This document shows, one piece after another, positions 54,545-62,720 of a DNA stretch of 64,000 nt. Under the pieces are notes generated by a model that did not search any database, was not told where the DNA came from, and saw only the letters and a program-made list of their open reading frames with translations. Numbering within the stretch: position 1 is the first letter of the stretch; every line of letters starts with the position of its first letter. The DNA comes from UBA7067 sp051880615. Its GTDB lineage: Bacteria; Bacillota; Clostridia; Oscillospirales; Acutalibacteraceae. The DNA is taken from contig JBJEOH010000041.1 in NCBI GenBank assembly GCA_051880615.1, positions 1 through 64,000 on the forward strand, written 5' to 3'. Position numbers and translations under genes: made by a program.

Positions 54545-54597
54545 TTGACAAAGCCTTATTCATGGAATATAATAGCATTGTTGAATGATTGCTCAAC
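54545..54597 (+). promoter_or_regulatory. cadC promoter and operator
   Basis: TTGACA (54545-54550) and TATAAT (54568-54573), 17-nt spacer, followed by GTTGAATGATTGCTCAAC (54580-54597), an ArsR/SmtB-type dyad covering the transcription start. Confidence 0.75.
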
Positions 54598-54615
54598 TAA
54601 CACAGGAGGATAAAA

Positions 54616-54969
54616 ATGGAAAAACAACCGATATGCGATTGTGATGTGATTCACAGCGACATTGTAAATTCAGTGCGTGAGAAGATGTGCGAGAAGGACG
54701 AATATATTGAGCTTGCGTCACTTTTCAAGCTTTTCGGCGATGGTACAAGGGTGCAGATTCTGCACGCTTTGGAGCAAAGCGAAATGTGCGTGTGCGACAT
54801 AGCCGTTTTGCTTGGGCTTACAAAATCTGCCGTATCGCATCAGCTTAAGGCGCTGAGGCTTGCAAATCTTGTTAAGTTCCGCCGTGAGGCTCAGACGGTG
54901 TATTATTCACTTGCCGACTCTCATGTCAAGGAAATACTCGACAAGGGCTTTGAGCATCTGCGCGAGTAA
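54616..54969 (+). CDS. cadC: ArsR/SmtB family metal-responsive repressor (CadC-like)
   Basis: 117 aa. N-terminal CDCDVIHSD resembles the CadC metal-sensing cysteines; the winged helix has ELASLFKLFGDGTRVQILHALEQSEMCVCDIAVLLGLTKSAVSHQLKALR, with the ELCVCDLA-type Cys pair. Cd, Zn or Pb sensing fits. GGAGG lies just upstream. It precedes a matching P1B ATPase with its own copy of the operator. Confidence 0.9.
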   Translation: MEKQPICDCDVIHSDIVNSVREKMCEKDEYIELASLFKLFGDGTRVQILHALEQSEMCVCDIAVLLGLTKSAVSHQLKALRLANLVKFRREAQTVYYSLADSHVKEILDKGFEHLRE

Positions 54970-55012
54970 TTTTATCTTGCAGGTTATATAGAGGTGTTTT
55001 TTTACTCTTATA

Positions 55013-55030
55013 GTTGAATGATTGAACAAT
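55013..55030 (+). promoter_or_regulatory. Second CadC-like operator, before cadA
   Basis: GTTGAATGATTGAACAAT matches the operator at 54580-54597 in 14 of 18 positions. Placed between cadC and cadA. Confidence 0.6.
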
Positions 55031-55053
55031 AACGAAATCCAAGGAGGCGCATT

Positions 55054-57159
55054 ATGGAAAGGGTATTTATGTTAAAGGGGCTTACCTGCCCGAACTGTTC
55101 AGCCAAAATCGAGCGTGAGGTCGGAGCTTTGAGCGGAGTTAACGAGTCGTCAATAAATCTTGTAGCACAGAAGCTTACGGTCAGCTTTTCAAGTGAATAC
55201 AGCGGAAATCCGCTTGAAGATATAACCAGAATCGTACACAGCCACGAAAGCGATGTTGAGGTAACTGCGATTGAAGCAGGCACAAAGAAAGCAGCTGCAC
55301 AGCAGGAAAGCTCCGACAAAGGCAGAATAGCACGACTTATCTTAGGTGCAGCGGTTTATGCTGTCGGTATTTTCCTGACATATTTCACAAGCGTCAACAG
55401 CTATATTACACTCGGAGTGTTGGTGCTTGCGTATATTATTCTCGGCGCAGATGTTGTGCTTAAGGCTTTAAAGAATATAGCAAAGGGAAGAATATTTGAC
55501 GAGAACTTTTTGATGTGCATTGCGACCGTCGGCGCATTTGCTATCGGTGAATATCCCGAGGCGGTCGCAGTAATGCTTTTCTATCAGCTCGGGGAGCTGT
55601 TTCAGGATATGGCTGTCAGGCGTTCAAGAAAGTCAATCTCAAGTCTTATGGATATTCGCCCCGACAGTGCAAATGTAAAGCGTGGAGGAGCTTTGCTGAC
55701 GGTTTCACCGCAGGAGGTTTCCGTAGGCGATATAATCGTTGTCAAGCCCGGCGAGAAAATACCGCTTGACGGTGTTGTAATTGACGGAGAAAGCATGCTC
55801 GATACAAGGGCGCTCACGGGTGAATCAGTGCCGAGAAGCGTCAGAAAAGGCGATATTGCATTGTCAGGCTGTATTAACCAAAGCGGAGCTATTACCGTTG
55901 AGGTTACAAAGGCATACGGCGAATCCACCGTTTCAAAGATTATTGATTTGGTTGAAAACGCCGCAAGCCGCAAGGCTCCGACCGAGAACTTCATAACTAA
56001 ATTTGCACGCTATTATACACCTGCCGTTGTTATTCTGGCGGCTTTGCTCGCCGTTATTCCTCCGCTTTTGTTCGGCGGTAACTGGGCAGATTGGATTAAC
56101 CGCGGATTTGTGTTCCTTGTTATCTCCTGCCCGTGTGCGCTTGTGATTTCGATTCCGCTTACATTCTTTGGCGGTATAGGCTGTGCCTCAAAAAAGGGAG
56201 TGCTTGTTAAGGGCAGCAACTATCTTGAGGCTCTCAACAGTCTTGAAACAGTCGTATTTGACAAAACAGGAACACTCACTAAAGGTGTGTTCAGGGTCAG
56301 CGAAATTAATTCTGAAAACGGTTTTACCTCCGAGCAGGTGTTACTGCTTGCCGCAGCGGCTGAGAGCCTTTCAAACCATCCGATTGCACGCTCAATTATT
56401 GAGGAATACGGCAAAGAGCCTGACGACAGCACAATCAGCGATTACAGCGAGATTTCGGGTCACGGAGTAAGCGTTTCGGTAAGCGGCAGACAGGTGCTTG
56501 TCGGCAATGACAAGCTTATGAAAAGGTACGGTATTGACTGTAAAAAATGCGATAAGGCAGGTACGGTTGTGTATGTAGCCTGCGACGGCAAATATGCAGG
56601 TTCAATCCTTATTTCAGACGAAATTAAGAGCGACAGCCGCAGGGCGATTTCGCAGCTTAAGGCTCTGGGAGTTAAAAACACCGTTATGCTTACGGGTGAT
56701 AACGAAGAAATTGCAAGGAGCGTAAGCGAGCAGCTTGGACTTGACGAATATCACTCACAGCTTTTGCCGGATCAGAAAGTAGAGATTGTAGAACAGCTCG
56801 ACAGCGAAAAGAGCAAGGGCGGCAAGCTTGCATTTGTCGGCGACGGTGTAAACGATGCGCCTGTGCTTGCTCGTGCCGATATAGGAATAGCGATGGGCGG
56901 CTTAGGCTCAGATGCGGCAATCGAGGCGGCTGATGTTGTGCTTATGACCGACGAGCCGTCAAAGCTTGTAGACGCCGTTAAGACAGCAAAGGCGACAAGA
57001 CGCATTGTGAAGCAGAATATTATATTTGCCCTCGGTATCAAGGCGGCGTTTCTGGTGCTCGGCGCATTCGGAATTGCAGGAATGTGGGAGGCAGTTTTCG
57101 GCGATGTCGGCGTAATGCTGCTTGCGGTGCTAAACGCAACGAGAATCCTAAGAAAATAA
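55054..57159 (+). CDS. cadA: Zn/Cd/Pb-type P1B ATPase exporter
   Basis: 701 aa. One N-terminal metal-binding domain (LKGLTCPNCSAKIEREVG), membrane helices, TGES actuator, CPCALV in helix 6 (the Zn/Cd/Pb group, unlike CPCALG of the copper pump here), DKTGTLT phosphorylation site, SNHPIARSI, MLTGDN and GDGVNDAPVLA. AAGGAGG lies before the ATG. Under CadC-like control; exports divalent soft metals. Confidence 0.93.
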   Translation: MERVFMLKGLTCPNCSAKIEREVGALSGVNESSINLVAQKLTVSFSSEYSGNPLEDITRIVHSHESDVEVTAIEAGTKKAAAQQESSDKGRIARLILGAAVYAVGIFLTYFTSVNSYITLGVLVLAYIILGADVVLKALKNIAKGRIFDENFLMCIATVGAFAIGEYPEAVAVMLFYQLGELFQDMAVRRSRKSISSLMDIRPDSANVKRGGALLTVSPQEVSVGDIIVVKPGEKIPLDGVVIDGESMLDTRALTGESVPRSVRKGDIALSGCINQSGAITVEVTKAYGESTVSKIIDLVENAASRKAPTENFITKFARYYTPAVVILAALLAVIPPLLFGGNWADWINRGFVFLVISCPCALVISIPLTFFGGIGCASKKGVLVKGSNYLEALNSLETVVFDKTGTLTKGVFRVSEINSENGFTSEQVLLLAAAAESLSNHPIARSIIEEYGKEPDDSTISDYSEISGHGVSVSVSGRQVLVGNDKLMKRYGIDCKKCDKAGTVVYVACDGKYAGSILISDEIKSDSRRAISQLKALGVKNTVMLTGDNEEIARSVSEQLGLDEYHSQLLPDQKVEIVEQLDSEKSKGGKLAFVGDGVNDAPVLARADIGIAMGGLGSDAAIEAADVVLMTDEPSKLVDAVKTAKATRRIVKQNIIFALGIKAAFLVLGAFGIAGMWEAVFGDVGVMLLAVLNATRILRK

Positions 57160-57180
57160 TAGTGACATAAACAGCACATA

Positions 57181-57230
57181 AACCGAGCAGACTGTCGCAG
57201 AGCTTGCGGCGGTTTGTTCGGTTTTGTTTT
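57181..57230. terminator. Bidirectional terminator between cadA and the ABC ATPase
   Basis: AACCGAGCA/TGTTCGGTT outer stem and GTCGCA/TGCGGC inner stem, with TTTTGTTTT following. Confidence 0.75.
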
Positions 57231-57897
57231 ACGGTAATATTTTTCCGTCACTGATTGTTATTCTCCTGTCGGCAACCCTTGCAAGCTTCTTGCCGTGCGT
57301 AATAACTACAACTGTTTTCCCTTTTTCGTTAAGCCGCTTGAGTATTCTTATAACATCATTTTCGCTTTTTGTGTCGAGGTTGCCTGTTGGCTCATCTGCT
57401 AAAATAAGCGGCGGCTGCGATGCAATAGCGCGTGCAATCGCAACTCTTTGCTGTTGACCGCCCGACAGCTGATTCGGGTTGTGCTGCGCCCTTTCAAGAA
57501 GCCCGACTTCTTCAAGCGCCGATTGTGCAAGGCGTTTTCTCTCATTCTTTTCGATTCCTCTGTACTTAAGCGGCAGCTCGACATTTTCAAAGGCTGTAAG
57601 CGTAGGAATCAGATTAAAGCTCTGGAAGACAAAGCCTATCATTCTGTTCCTTATTCCCGAAAGCTCTTTTTCGCGCAGCAATCCAACGCTTCTGCCGTCA
57701 AGATAATATTCGCCCTTATCGGGCGTATCAAGACAGCCTAATATATTTAACAGGGTGGATTTGCCTGAACCGCTCTTGCCGACAATGGCGGTGAATTCTC
57801 CGTTTTCAATGCTCAGAGATGCATTATCCAGAGCAAAAATCCTGTTTTCACCTTGGTTATATATTTTGCTTACATTGCAAAGCTTAAGCAAAGACAT
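57229..57897 (-). CDS. Orphan ABC transporter ATP-binding protein (LolD/MacB-like)
   Basis: 222 aa from the ATG at 57897, preceded by AAGGAAGTGAT. Walker A IVGKSGSGKSTLLNILG, Q-loop, signature LSGGQQQRVAIARAI, Walker B LILADEPTGNLD, and H-loop. It matches the MacB/LolD group of exporter ATPases, often paired with FtsX-like permeases; no permease lies next to it in this window. Confidence 0.88.
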   Translation of the reverse strand: MSLLKLCNVSKIYNQGENRIFALDNASLSIENGEFTAIVGKSGSGKSTLLNILGCLDTPDKGEYYLDGRSVGLLREKELSGIRNRMIGFVFQSFNLIPTLTAFENVELPLKYRGIEKNERKRLAQSALEEVGLLERAQHNPNQLSGGQQQRVAIARAIASQPPLILADEPTGNLDTKSENDVIRILKRLNEKGKTVVVITHGKKLARVADRRITISDGKILP

Positions 57898-58052
57898 TCT
57901 ATCACTTCCTTGTAATATAATTATTGCCAAATTTCCATTTTACTATTTAAATTCAGTATGAAAATGTGTATAATTATACTGTAAAATCGCAGAAAAATAT
58001 TTTTCGTGTATACGCTCTTGATATGCGGTGCACAGAAAGGATGATTTATTAA

Positions 58053-59555
58053 ATGCTGAATGATTACTGGAAGCAGTTTAAAAGCGGAACTGATATAAGA
58101 GGAATCGCAACTGAGGGTGTTGAGGGTGAAAGCGTAAATCTGACAAACGAGGCTGTCAGAGCAATGAGCGCAGGCTTTGTGCTTTGGCTTGCAAAAAAAT
58201 GCGGAAAAAAGCCCTGTGAGCTTGTGATATCGGTCGGTCGCGACAGCCGTGTGTCAGGACCTCGCATTGTCGGCGAATGCAGTGCCGTTATGAAAAACGC
58301 AGGTGTTCGTGTGCTTGATTGTTCTCTTGCGTCAACACCGTCAATGTTTATGACTACCGTTGATCTCGGCTGTGACGGTGCATTGCAAATTACCGCAAGC
58401 CACCATCCGTTCAACAGAAACGGTCTTAAATTCTTCACTCGTGACGGCGGTCTTGAGGGCAGTGATATTGAAGAAATTCTGCTTTATGCTCAGAACGAGG
58501 AAAGACATCAGAGCTGTGACGGCGGCGAAATTGTGCCGACTGACTATATGAGCGACTATTCGGCCCGTCTGCGGAATATGATTTGTAAGGAGGTAAACGC
58601 CGACGATTACGAGCATCCGCTAAAGGGCTTTAAGATAGTTGTTGATGCAGGCAACGGAGCAGGCGGCTTCTATGCCGAAAAGGTGCTTGCACCACTCGGA
58701 GCAGACACAAGCGGAAGCTGCTTTTTAGAGCCTGACGGAATGTTCCCTAACCATATTCCAAACCCCGAAAACGAGGAAGCTATGGCGTCAATCAGCAAGG
58801 CTGTGCTTGATGCAGGCGCTGATATGGGCGTTATTTTTGACACCGATGTTGACAGGGGAGGAGCAGTTGACAGCAAGGGCAACGAGATTAACCGCAACCG
58901 CCTTGTTGCTATGGCGGCGGCGATTGCTCTTGAGGGCAACAAAGGCGGCACTGTTGTTACCGACTCGACAACCTCGGCTGGACTTAAGGAATTTATACAA
59001 AAAGATTTAGGCGGCGTTCATCACCGCTTTAAGAGAGGCTATAAAAATGTTATCAACGAGGCTATTCGCTTAAACGGCGAGGGTGTGAACTGCCCGCTTG
59101 CTATTGAAACCTCGGGTCACGCCGCAATGCGTGAAAACTTTTTCCTCGATGACGGAGCGTATCTCTGCACAAAGCTTATCATCAAAATGGCTCAGCTTAA
59201 AGCCGAGGGGAAGGAGCTTGAACAGCTAATTGCAACGCTGAAAGAACCTGTTGAGAGCCGTGAAATCCGCTTTAAAATTGAGGAGCAGGACTTCAAGGCT
59301 TGCGGCAACAGAATTCTTGCAAATCTTGAGGATTACGCAAAGCAGCAGACGGGCTGGACTGTAGCCGACGACAGCCGCGAGGGTGTTCGCATATCTTTCG
59401 GTAAGAATGACGGCGACGGCTGGTTTATGCTCAGGCTCAGCGTTCACGACCCGATAATGCCGATGAATGTTGAAAGCGACAGTGTCGGCGGCGTTGATAT
59501 CCTTGTTGAAAAAGCAATGGAATTCCTGAAGACGCAAACAGGCTTGAAGTTATAA
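58053..59555 (+). CDS. Phosphohexomutase (phosphoglucomutase/phosphomannomutase family)
   Basis: 500 aa. Active-site serine loop QITASHHPFNRNGLKF, metal loop FDTDVDRGG, and ETSGHAAMREN sugar-binding loop are present. The domain 4 phosphate site is ADDSREGVRISF. The substrate (glucose-, mannose- or glucosamine-phosphate) cannot be told from the sequence. AAAGGATG precedes the start. Likely supplies hexose-1-phosphate for glycan precursors; a hexapeptide-repeat protein follows downstream. Confidence 0.9.
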   Translation: MLNDYWKQFKSGTDIRGIATEGVEGESVNLTNEAVRAMSAGFVLWLAKKCGKKPCELVISVGRDSRVSGPRIVGECSAVMKNAGVRVLDCSLASTPSMFMTTVDLGCDGALQITASHHPFNRNGLKFFTRDGGLEGSDIEEILLYAQNEERHQSCDGGEIVPTDYMSDYSARLRNMICKEVNADDYEHPLKGFKIVVDAGNGAGGFYAEKVLAPLGADTSGSCFLEPDGMFPNHIPNPENEEAMASISKAVLDAGADMGVIFDTDVDRGGAVDSKGNEINRNRLVAMAAAIALEGNKGGTVVTDSTTSAGLKEFIQKDLGGVHHRFKRGYKNVINEAIRLNGEGVNCPLAIETSGHAAMRENFFLDDGAYLCTKLIIKMAQLKAEGKELEQLIATLKEPVESREIRFKIEEQDFKACGNRILANLEDYAKQQTGWTVADDSREGVRISFGKNDGDGWFMLRLSVHDPIMPMNVESDSVGGVDILVEKAMEFLKTQTGLKL

Positions 59556-59574
59556 TTTCTAATGAGGTGTAAAA

Positions 59575-59811
59575 ATGAAAAAACACAGATTCATAGGAAG
59601 CTCAGCCTCCGATAAATTCTGCATCAAAGGTATTGATGTGTTCAAGTACAAGTGGATTATGATAGGCGATGTTGTAATTGTAATTGACCCCGACACTAAA
59701 AAGCCGCTGAGCTTTTCAGCCTACAAAATCGAAGCTAACGGTATAACGCTCAGCTTTGTTGCGGGAAAGCTCTACAACGGTCACTGGGGATTTTTTGATT
59801 ACGACGAGTAA
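59575..59811 (+). CDS. Small hypothetical protein
   Basis: 78 aa: KKHRFIGSSASDKFCIKGIDVFKYKWIMIGDVVIVIDPDTKKPLSFSAYKIEANGITLSFVAGKLYNGHWGFFDYDE. Beta-rich, no motif recognised. GAGGTG lies upstream. It sits between the phosphohexomutase and the hexapeptide-repeat gene in the same direction, probably an operon. Confidence 0.6.
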   Translation: MKKHRFIGSSASDKFCIKGIDVFKYKWIMIGDVVIVIDPDTKKPLSFSAYKIEANGITLSFVAGKLYNGHWGFFDYDE

Positions 59812-59840
59812 TCCGCATATTAATCAAGGAGTAGTATTTT

Positions 59841-60527
59841 ATGTTTGAACAAGTGACAACAAAGGCATTATTCGGCGACCTTGACAAAACAATAGCAAAG
59901 CCGCTTTTAGAAAAGACAACTTACCCGTGGGAGGCTCTTGTAGGTCTTAGTGATTTTATTTTAGAGCTTGGTAAGACTCTGCCTGCCGAGAAGTATGATA
60001 AAATCGGCGAGGATATATGGATTGCAAAGAGCGCAACCGTAGCGCCAAGCGCGTCAATAACAGGACCGCTGATTGTGTGCGAGAACGCTGAGATAAGGCA
60101 CTGTGCGTTTATAAGAGGTGTTGCGATTGTCGGTGCAGGCGCAGTAGTGGGCAACTCGACAGAGCTTAAGGGAACGCTGCTTTTTGACGGCGTGCAGGTG
60201 CCGCATTACAACTATGTGGGTGATTCAATCTTGGGATATAAATCACATATGGGTGCTGGCTCTATAACCTCAAACCTTAAGTCGGATAAAACGCTTGTTT
60301 ATCTCAATATAGACGGCGAAAGGCTTTGTACCGACAGAAAAAAGCTCGGCGCAATATTGGGCGATAATGTTGAAGTCGGGTGTAACTCAGTGCTGAATCC
60401 GGGAACGGTAATCGGCAAGAACACAACGGTTTATCCTGTTTCAATGGTCAGGGGATATGTTCCCGAAAACAGCATCTATAAATTCAAGGACGACATTGTG
60501 AATAAGATTGAAAGTAAAGAAGAATAA
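59841..60527 (+). CDS. Left-handed beta-helix (hexapeptide repeat) protein, GlmU-like
   Basis: 228 aa. Hexapeptide turns are visible from about residue 66 (IWIAKSATVAPSASITGPLIVCENAEIRHCAFIRGVAIVGAGAVVG) to VGCNSVLNPGTVIGKNTTVYPVS. This fold carries acyl- and nucleotidyltransferases; no N-terminal nucleotidyltransferase core is present. It resembles the C-terminal part of sugar-1-phosphate uridylyltransferase/acetyltransferases. GGAG precedes the ATG. Substrate unknown. Confidence 0.75.
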   Translation: MFEQVTTKALFGDLDKTIAKPLLEKTTYPWEALVGLSDFILELGKTLPAEKYDKIGEDIWIAKSATVAPSASITGPLIVCENAEIRHCAFIRGVAIVGAGAVVGNSTELKGTLLFDGVQVPHYNYVGDSILGYKSHMGAGSITSNLKSDKTLVYLNIDGERLCTDRKKLGAILGDNVEVGCNSVLNPGTVIGKNTTVYPVSMVRGYVPENSIYKFKDDIVNKIESKEE

Positions 60528-60533
60528 GCGAAA

Positions 60534-60560
60534 AACGGGCGGTCAACTTGACCGCCCGTT
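60534..60560. terminator. Bidirectional terminator
   Basis: Near-perfect palindrome AACGGGCGGTCAA/TTGACCGCCCGTT between two convergent genes; T content is modest. Confidence 0.75.
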
Positions 60561-60570
60561 AATTATTCAC

Positions 60571-60882
60571 TTACACAAACTTCACCGCTGTGCCGTAAGC
60601 GAGTATCTCCGACGCACCTTGCGTTATAGAGCTTGTTGTGTAGCGGACACATACTATTGCGTCAGCGCCCAGCTGAAGAGCCTGCTGGTACATTCTCTGT
60701 GTGGCTATCTGACGGGCGTTTGTCAGCATTTCGTTGTAGGAGTTAATCTCACCGCCAACTAAATTCTTAAAGCCTGCCAAAATGTCTTTGCCCATATGAA
60801 CGCTCTGTACTGTATTGCCCATTACAAGGCCAAGCTCTGTTACATTTCTGCCGCTAATTCTTTCTGTTGTTGTAATAATCAT
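60571..60882 (-). CDS. YbjQ family (UPF0145) heavy-metal-binding-like protein
   Basis: 103 aa: MIITTTERISGRNVTELGLVMGNTVQSVHMGKDILAGFKNLVGGEINSYNEMLTNARQIATQRMYQQALQLGADAIVCVRY. This is the conserved YbjQ core. The ATG at 60882 has AAGGAG; the frame stays open 24 codons further. The family forms pentameric rings; function not settled. Confidence 0.9.
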   Translation of the reverse strand: MIITTTERISGRNVTELGLVMGNTVQSVHMGKDILAGFKNLVGGEINSYNEMLTNARQIATQRMYQQALQLGADAIVCVRYTTSSITQGASEILAYGTAVKFV

Positions 60883-61021
60883 AGTTTTGCTCCTTTTCGT
60901 ATTCAAGTGTATTAATTTTATGTTTATCCGTGCCGCCTTAATTCTACCATACAAGTATAAGAAATAAAAGGGAAAAGCAAGAAAAAAACAAACTGTTATT
61001 TATAAAATAAGAAAAACAAGG

Positions 61022-61085
61022 GGTACAGTTTTTGCGGAAAAGTGTAAAACTGTACCTTTACCAAAAGCTGTTATAGTGGTAATAT
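61022..61085 (+). promoter_or_regulatory. pdxST promoter with upstream palindrome
   Basis: GGTACAGTTTT (61022-61032) and AAAACTGTACC (61046-61056) are exact inverted repeats with 13 nt between. Directly after them TTTACC (61057-61062) and TAATAT (61080-61085) form a promoter with a 17-nt spacer. An activator or repressor site is likely. Confidence 0.6.
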
Positions 61086-61148
61086 ACTTATGAAATACAA
61101 AATCCTACAAAACCTATATAAATAATAATATTAAAGGAGAGTTCTAAA

Positions 61149-62021
61149 ATGTCAGAAAGATATGAGCTTAACAAAAATCTTGCACAAATGCTCAAGGGCG
61201 GTGTAATAATGGATGTTACAACACCTGAGCAGGCTAAAATCGCACAGGAGGCAGGCGCCTGCGCTGTAATGGCTCTTGAGAGAATACCGGCAGATATCCG
61301 TGCAGCAGGCGGCGTTTCAAGAATGAGCGACCCGAAGATGATTAAGGGTATTCAGCAGGCTGTTTCAATTCCTGTTATGGCTAAGTGCCGTATCGGCCAT
61401 TTTGCAGAGGCGCAGATTCTTGAGGCGATTGAGATTGACTATATAGACGAGAGCGAGGTTCTGTCGCCGGCTGATGACAGATACCATATTGACAAAACTA
61501 AGTTCAAGGTTCCGTTTGTTTGCGGTGCTAAGGACTTGGGCGAGGCACTCAGAAGAATCAACGAGGGTGCTTCAATGATCAGAACAAAGGGCGAGCCCGG
61601 TACAGGCGATGTTGTTCAGGCTGTTCGTCATATGAGAATGATGCACAGCGAAATCAGACGACTTGTTTCTATGAGCGAGGATGAGCTTTTCGACGCTGCA
61701 AAGGAGCTTCAGGTTCCGTATGACCTTGTAAAGTTCGTTCACGAAAACGGCAAGCTCCCTGTTGTAAACTTCGCAGCAGGCGGTGTTGCAACACCGGCAG
61801 ACGCTGCTTTGATGATGCAGCTCGGCGCTGAGGGCGTTTTTGTGGGCTCGGGTATATTCAAGTCGGGCAACCCTAAAAAGCGTGCAGCGGCTATTGTTCA
61901 GGCTGTAACAAACTATACCGACGCAAAGCTTATCGCAGAGCTTTCAGAGGATCTCGGCGAGGCTATGGTTGGCATCAACGAGCAGGAAATTGAAATTTTG
62001 ATGGCGGAAAGAGGAAAATAA
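61149..62021 (+). CDS. pdxS: Pyridoxal 5'-phosphate synthase, synthase subunit
   Basis: 290 aa. Makes PLP from ribose 5-phosphate, glyceraldehyde 3-phosphate and ammonia. Motifs: GGVIMDVTTPEQAKIAQEAGACAVMALERIPADIRAAGGVSRMSDP, the catalytic Lys region MAKCRIGHFAEAQILEAI, IRTKGEPGTGDVVQAVRHMR and FAAGGVATPADAALMMQLGA. AGGAGAG precedes the start. It is followed 1 nt later by pdxT. Confidence 0.97.
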   Translation: MSERYELNKNLAQMLKGGVIMDVTTPEQAKIAQEAGACAVMALERIPADIRAAGGVSRMSDPKMIKGIQQAVSIPVMAKCRIGHFAEAQILEAIEIDYIDESEVLSPADDRYHIDKTKFKVPFVCGAKDLGEALRRINEGASMIRTKGEPGTGDVVQAVRHMRMMHSEIRRLVSMSEDELFDAAKELQVPYDLVKFVHENGKLPVVNFAAGGVATPADAALMMQLGAEGVFVGSGIFKSGNPKKRAAAIVQAVTNYTDAKLIAELSEDLGEAMVGINEQEIEILMAERGK

Positions 62022-62022
62022 T

Positions 62023-62607
62023 ATGACGGTCGCTGTTCTTGCCTTGCAGGGCGCATTTGAGGAGCATAGAAAAATGCTTAACAAGCTTTCAGCCGATAGC
62101 TTTGAAATAAGACAAAAAAAGGACGCACTCAGGGATTATGACGGGCTTATAATCCCCGGCGGTGAAAGCACAGTTATGGGCAAGCTGCTGCGTGACCTTG
62201 ATTTGTTCGACTTGCTTAAGGAAAAGATTGAAAACGGACTTCCTGTTTTCGGAACCTGTGCAGGACTTTTGCTGCTTGCAAAGCAAATTTATAACGACGA
62301 AGTCACTCACCTGTCAACAATGGATATAACAGCTCAGAGAAACGCCTACGGCAGGCAGCTCGGCAGCTTTTTTGCCAGCTCAAGCTTCGGTGATGAGCAG
62401 GGCGTGCCGATGACCTTTATCAGAGCGCCGTATATCAAAACGGTGCAGGCAGATACTCAGGTGCTGTCAACGGTTGACGGTAAAATCGTTGCGGCAAGGC
62501 AGAAAAACCAGCTTGTCACAGCGTTCCACCCCGAGCTTAACGATGACCTCAGAATTCATAAGTATTTTCTTGATATGATTGATGAAGCAAACACTTTTCG
62601 TACATAG
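62023..62607 (+). CDS. pdxT: Pyridoxal 5'-phosphate synthase, glutaminase subunit
   Basis: 194 aa class I glutaminase that feeds ammonia to PdxS. GGESTVMGKLL, nucleophile GTCAGLLLLAK (Cys), and the catalytic His-Glu pair in TAFHPEL are all present, which contrasts with the GatD-like protein at 25.1 kb. Confidence 0.96.
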   Translation: MTVAVLALQGAFEEHRKMLNKLSADSFEIRQKKDALRDYDGLIIPGGESTVMGKLLRDLDLFDLLKEKIENGLPVFGTCAGLLLLAKQIYNDEVTHLSTMDITAQRNAYGRQLGSFFASSSFGDEQGVPMTFIRAPYIKTVQADTQVLSTVDGKIVAARQKNQLVTAFHPELNDDLRIHKYFLDMIDEANTFRT

Positions 62608-62624
62608 TATTCAAAATTAAAACA

Positions 62625-62646
62625 GGGCGAGCCGTAAGGTTCGCCC
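62625..62646 (+). terminator. pdxST terminator-like hairpin
   Basis: GGGCGAGCC/GGTTCGCCC with a GTAA loop; T run weak (GATTATATTA). Confidence 0.6.
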
Positions 62647-62665
62647 GATTATATTATCAGCAGAA

Positions 62666-62716
62666 AAAACAGCCGATGCGTTGTGGTATTATATCTCACA
62701 ATCCATCGGCTGTTTA
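62666..62716 (-). terminator. Terminator of the LicD gene
   Basis: On the minus strand AAACAGCCGATG pairs with CATCGGCTGTTT, followed by TTTT; an inner ATTGTG/CACAAC pairing is possible. Confidence 0.8.
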
Positions 62717-62720
62717 TTAT

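Noticed and set aside
60508..60762. Plus-strand frame over the YbjQ gene
   Set aside because: Antisense shadow that also covers the convergent terminator.
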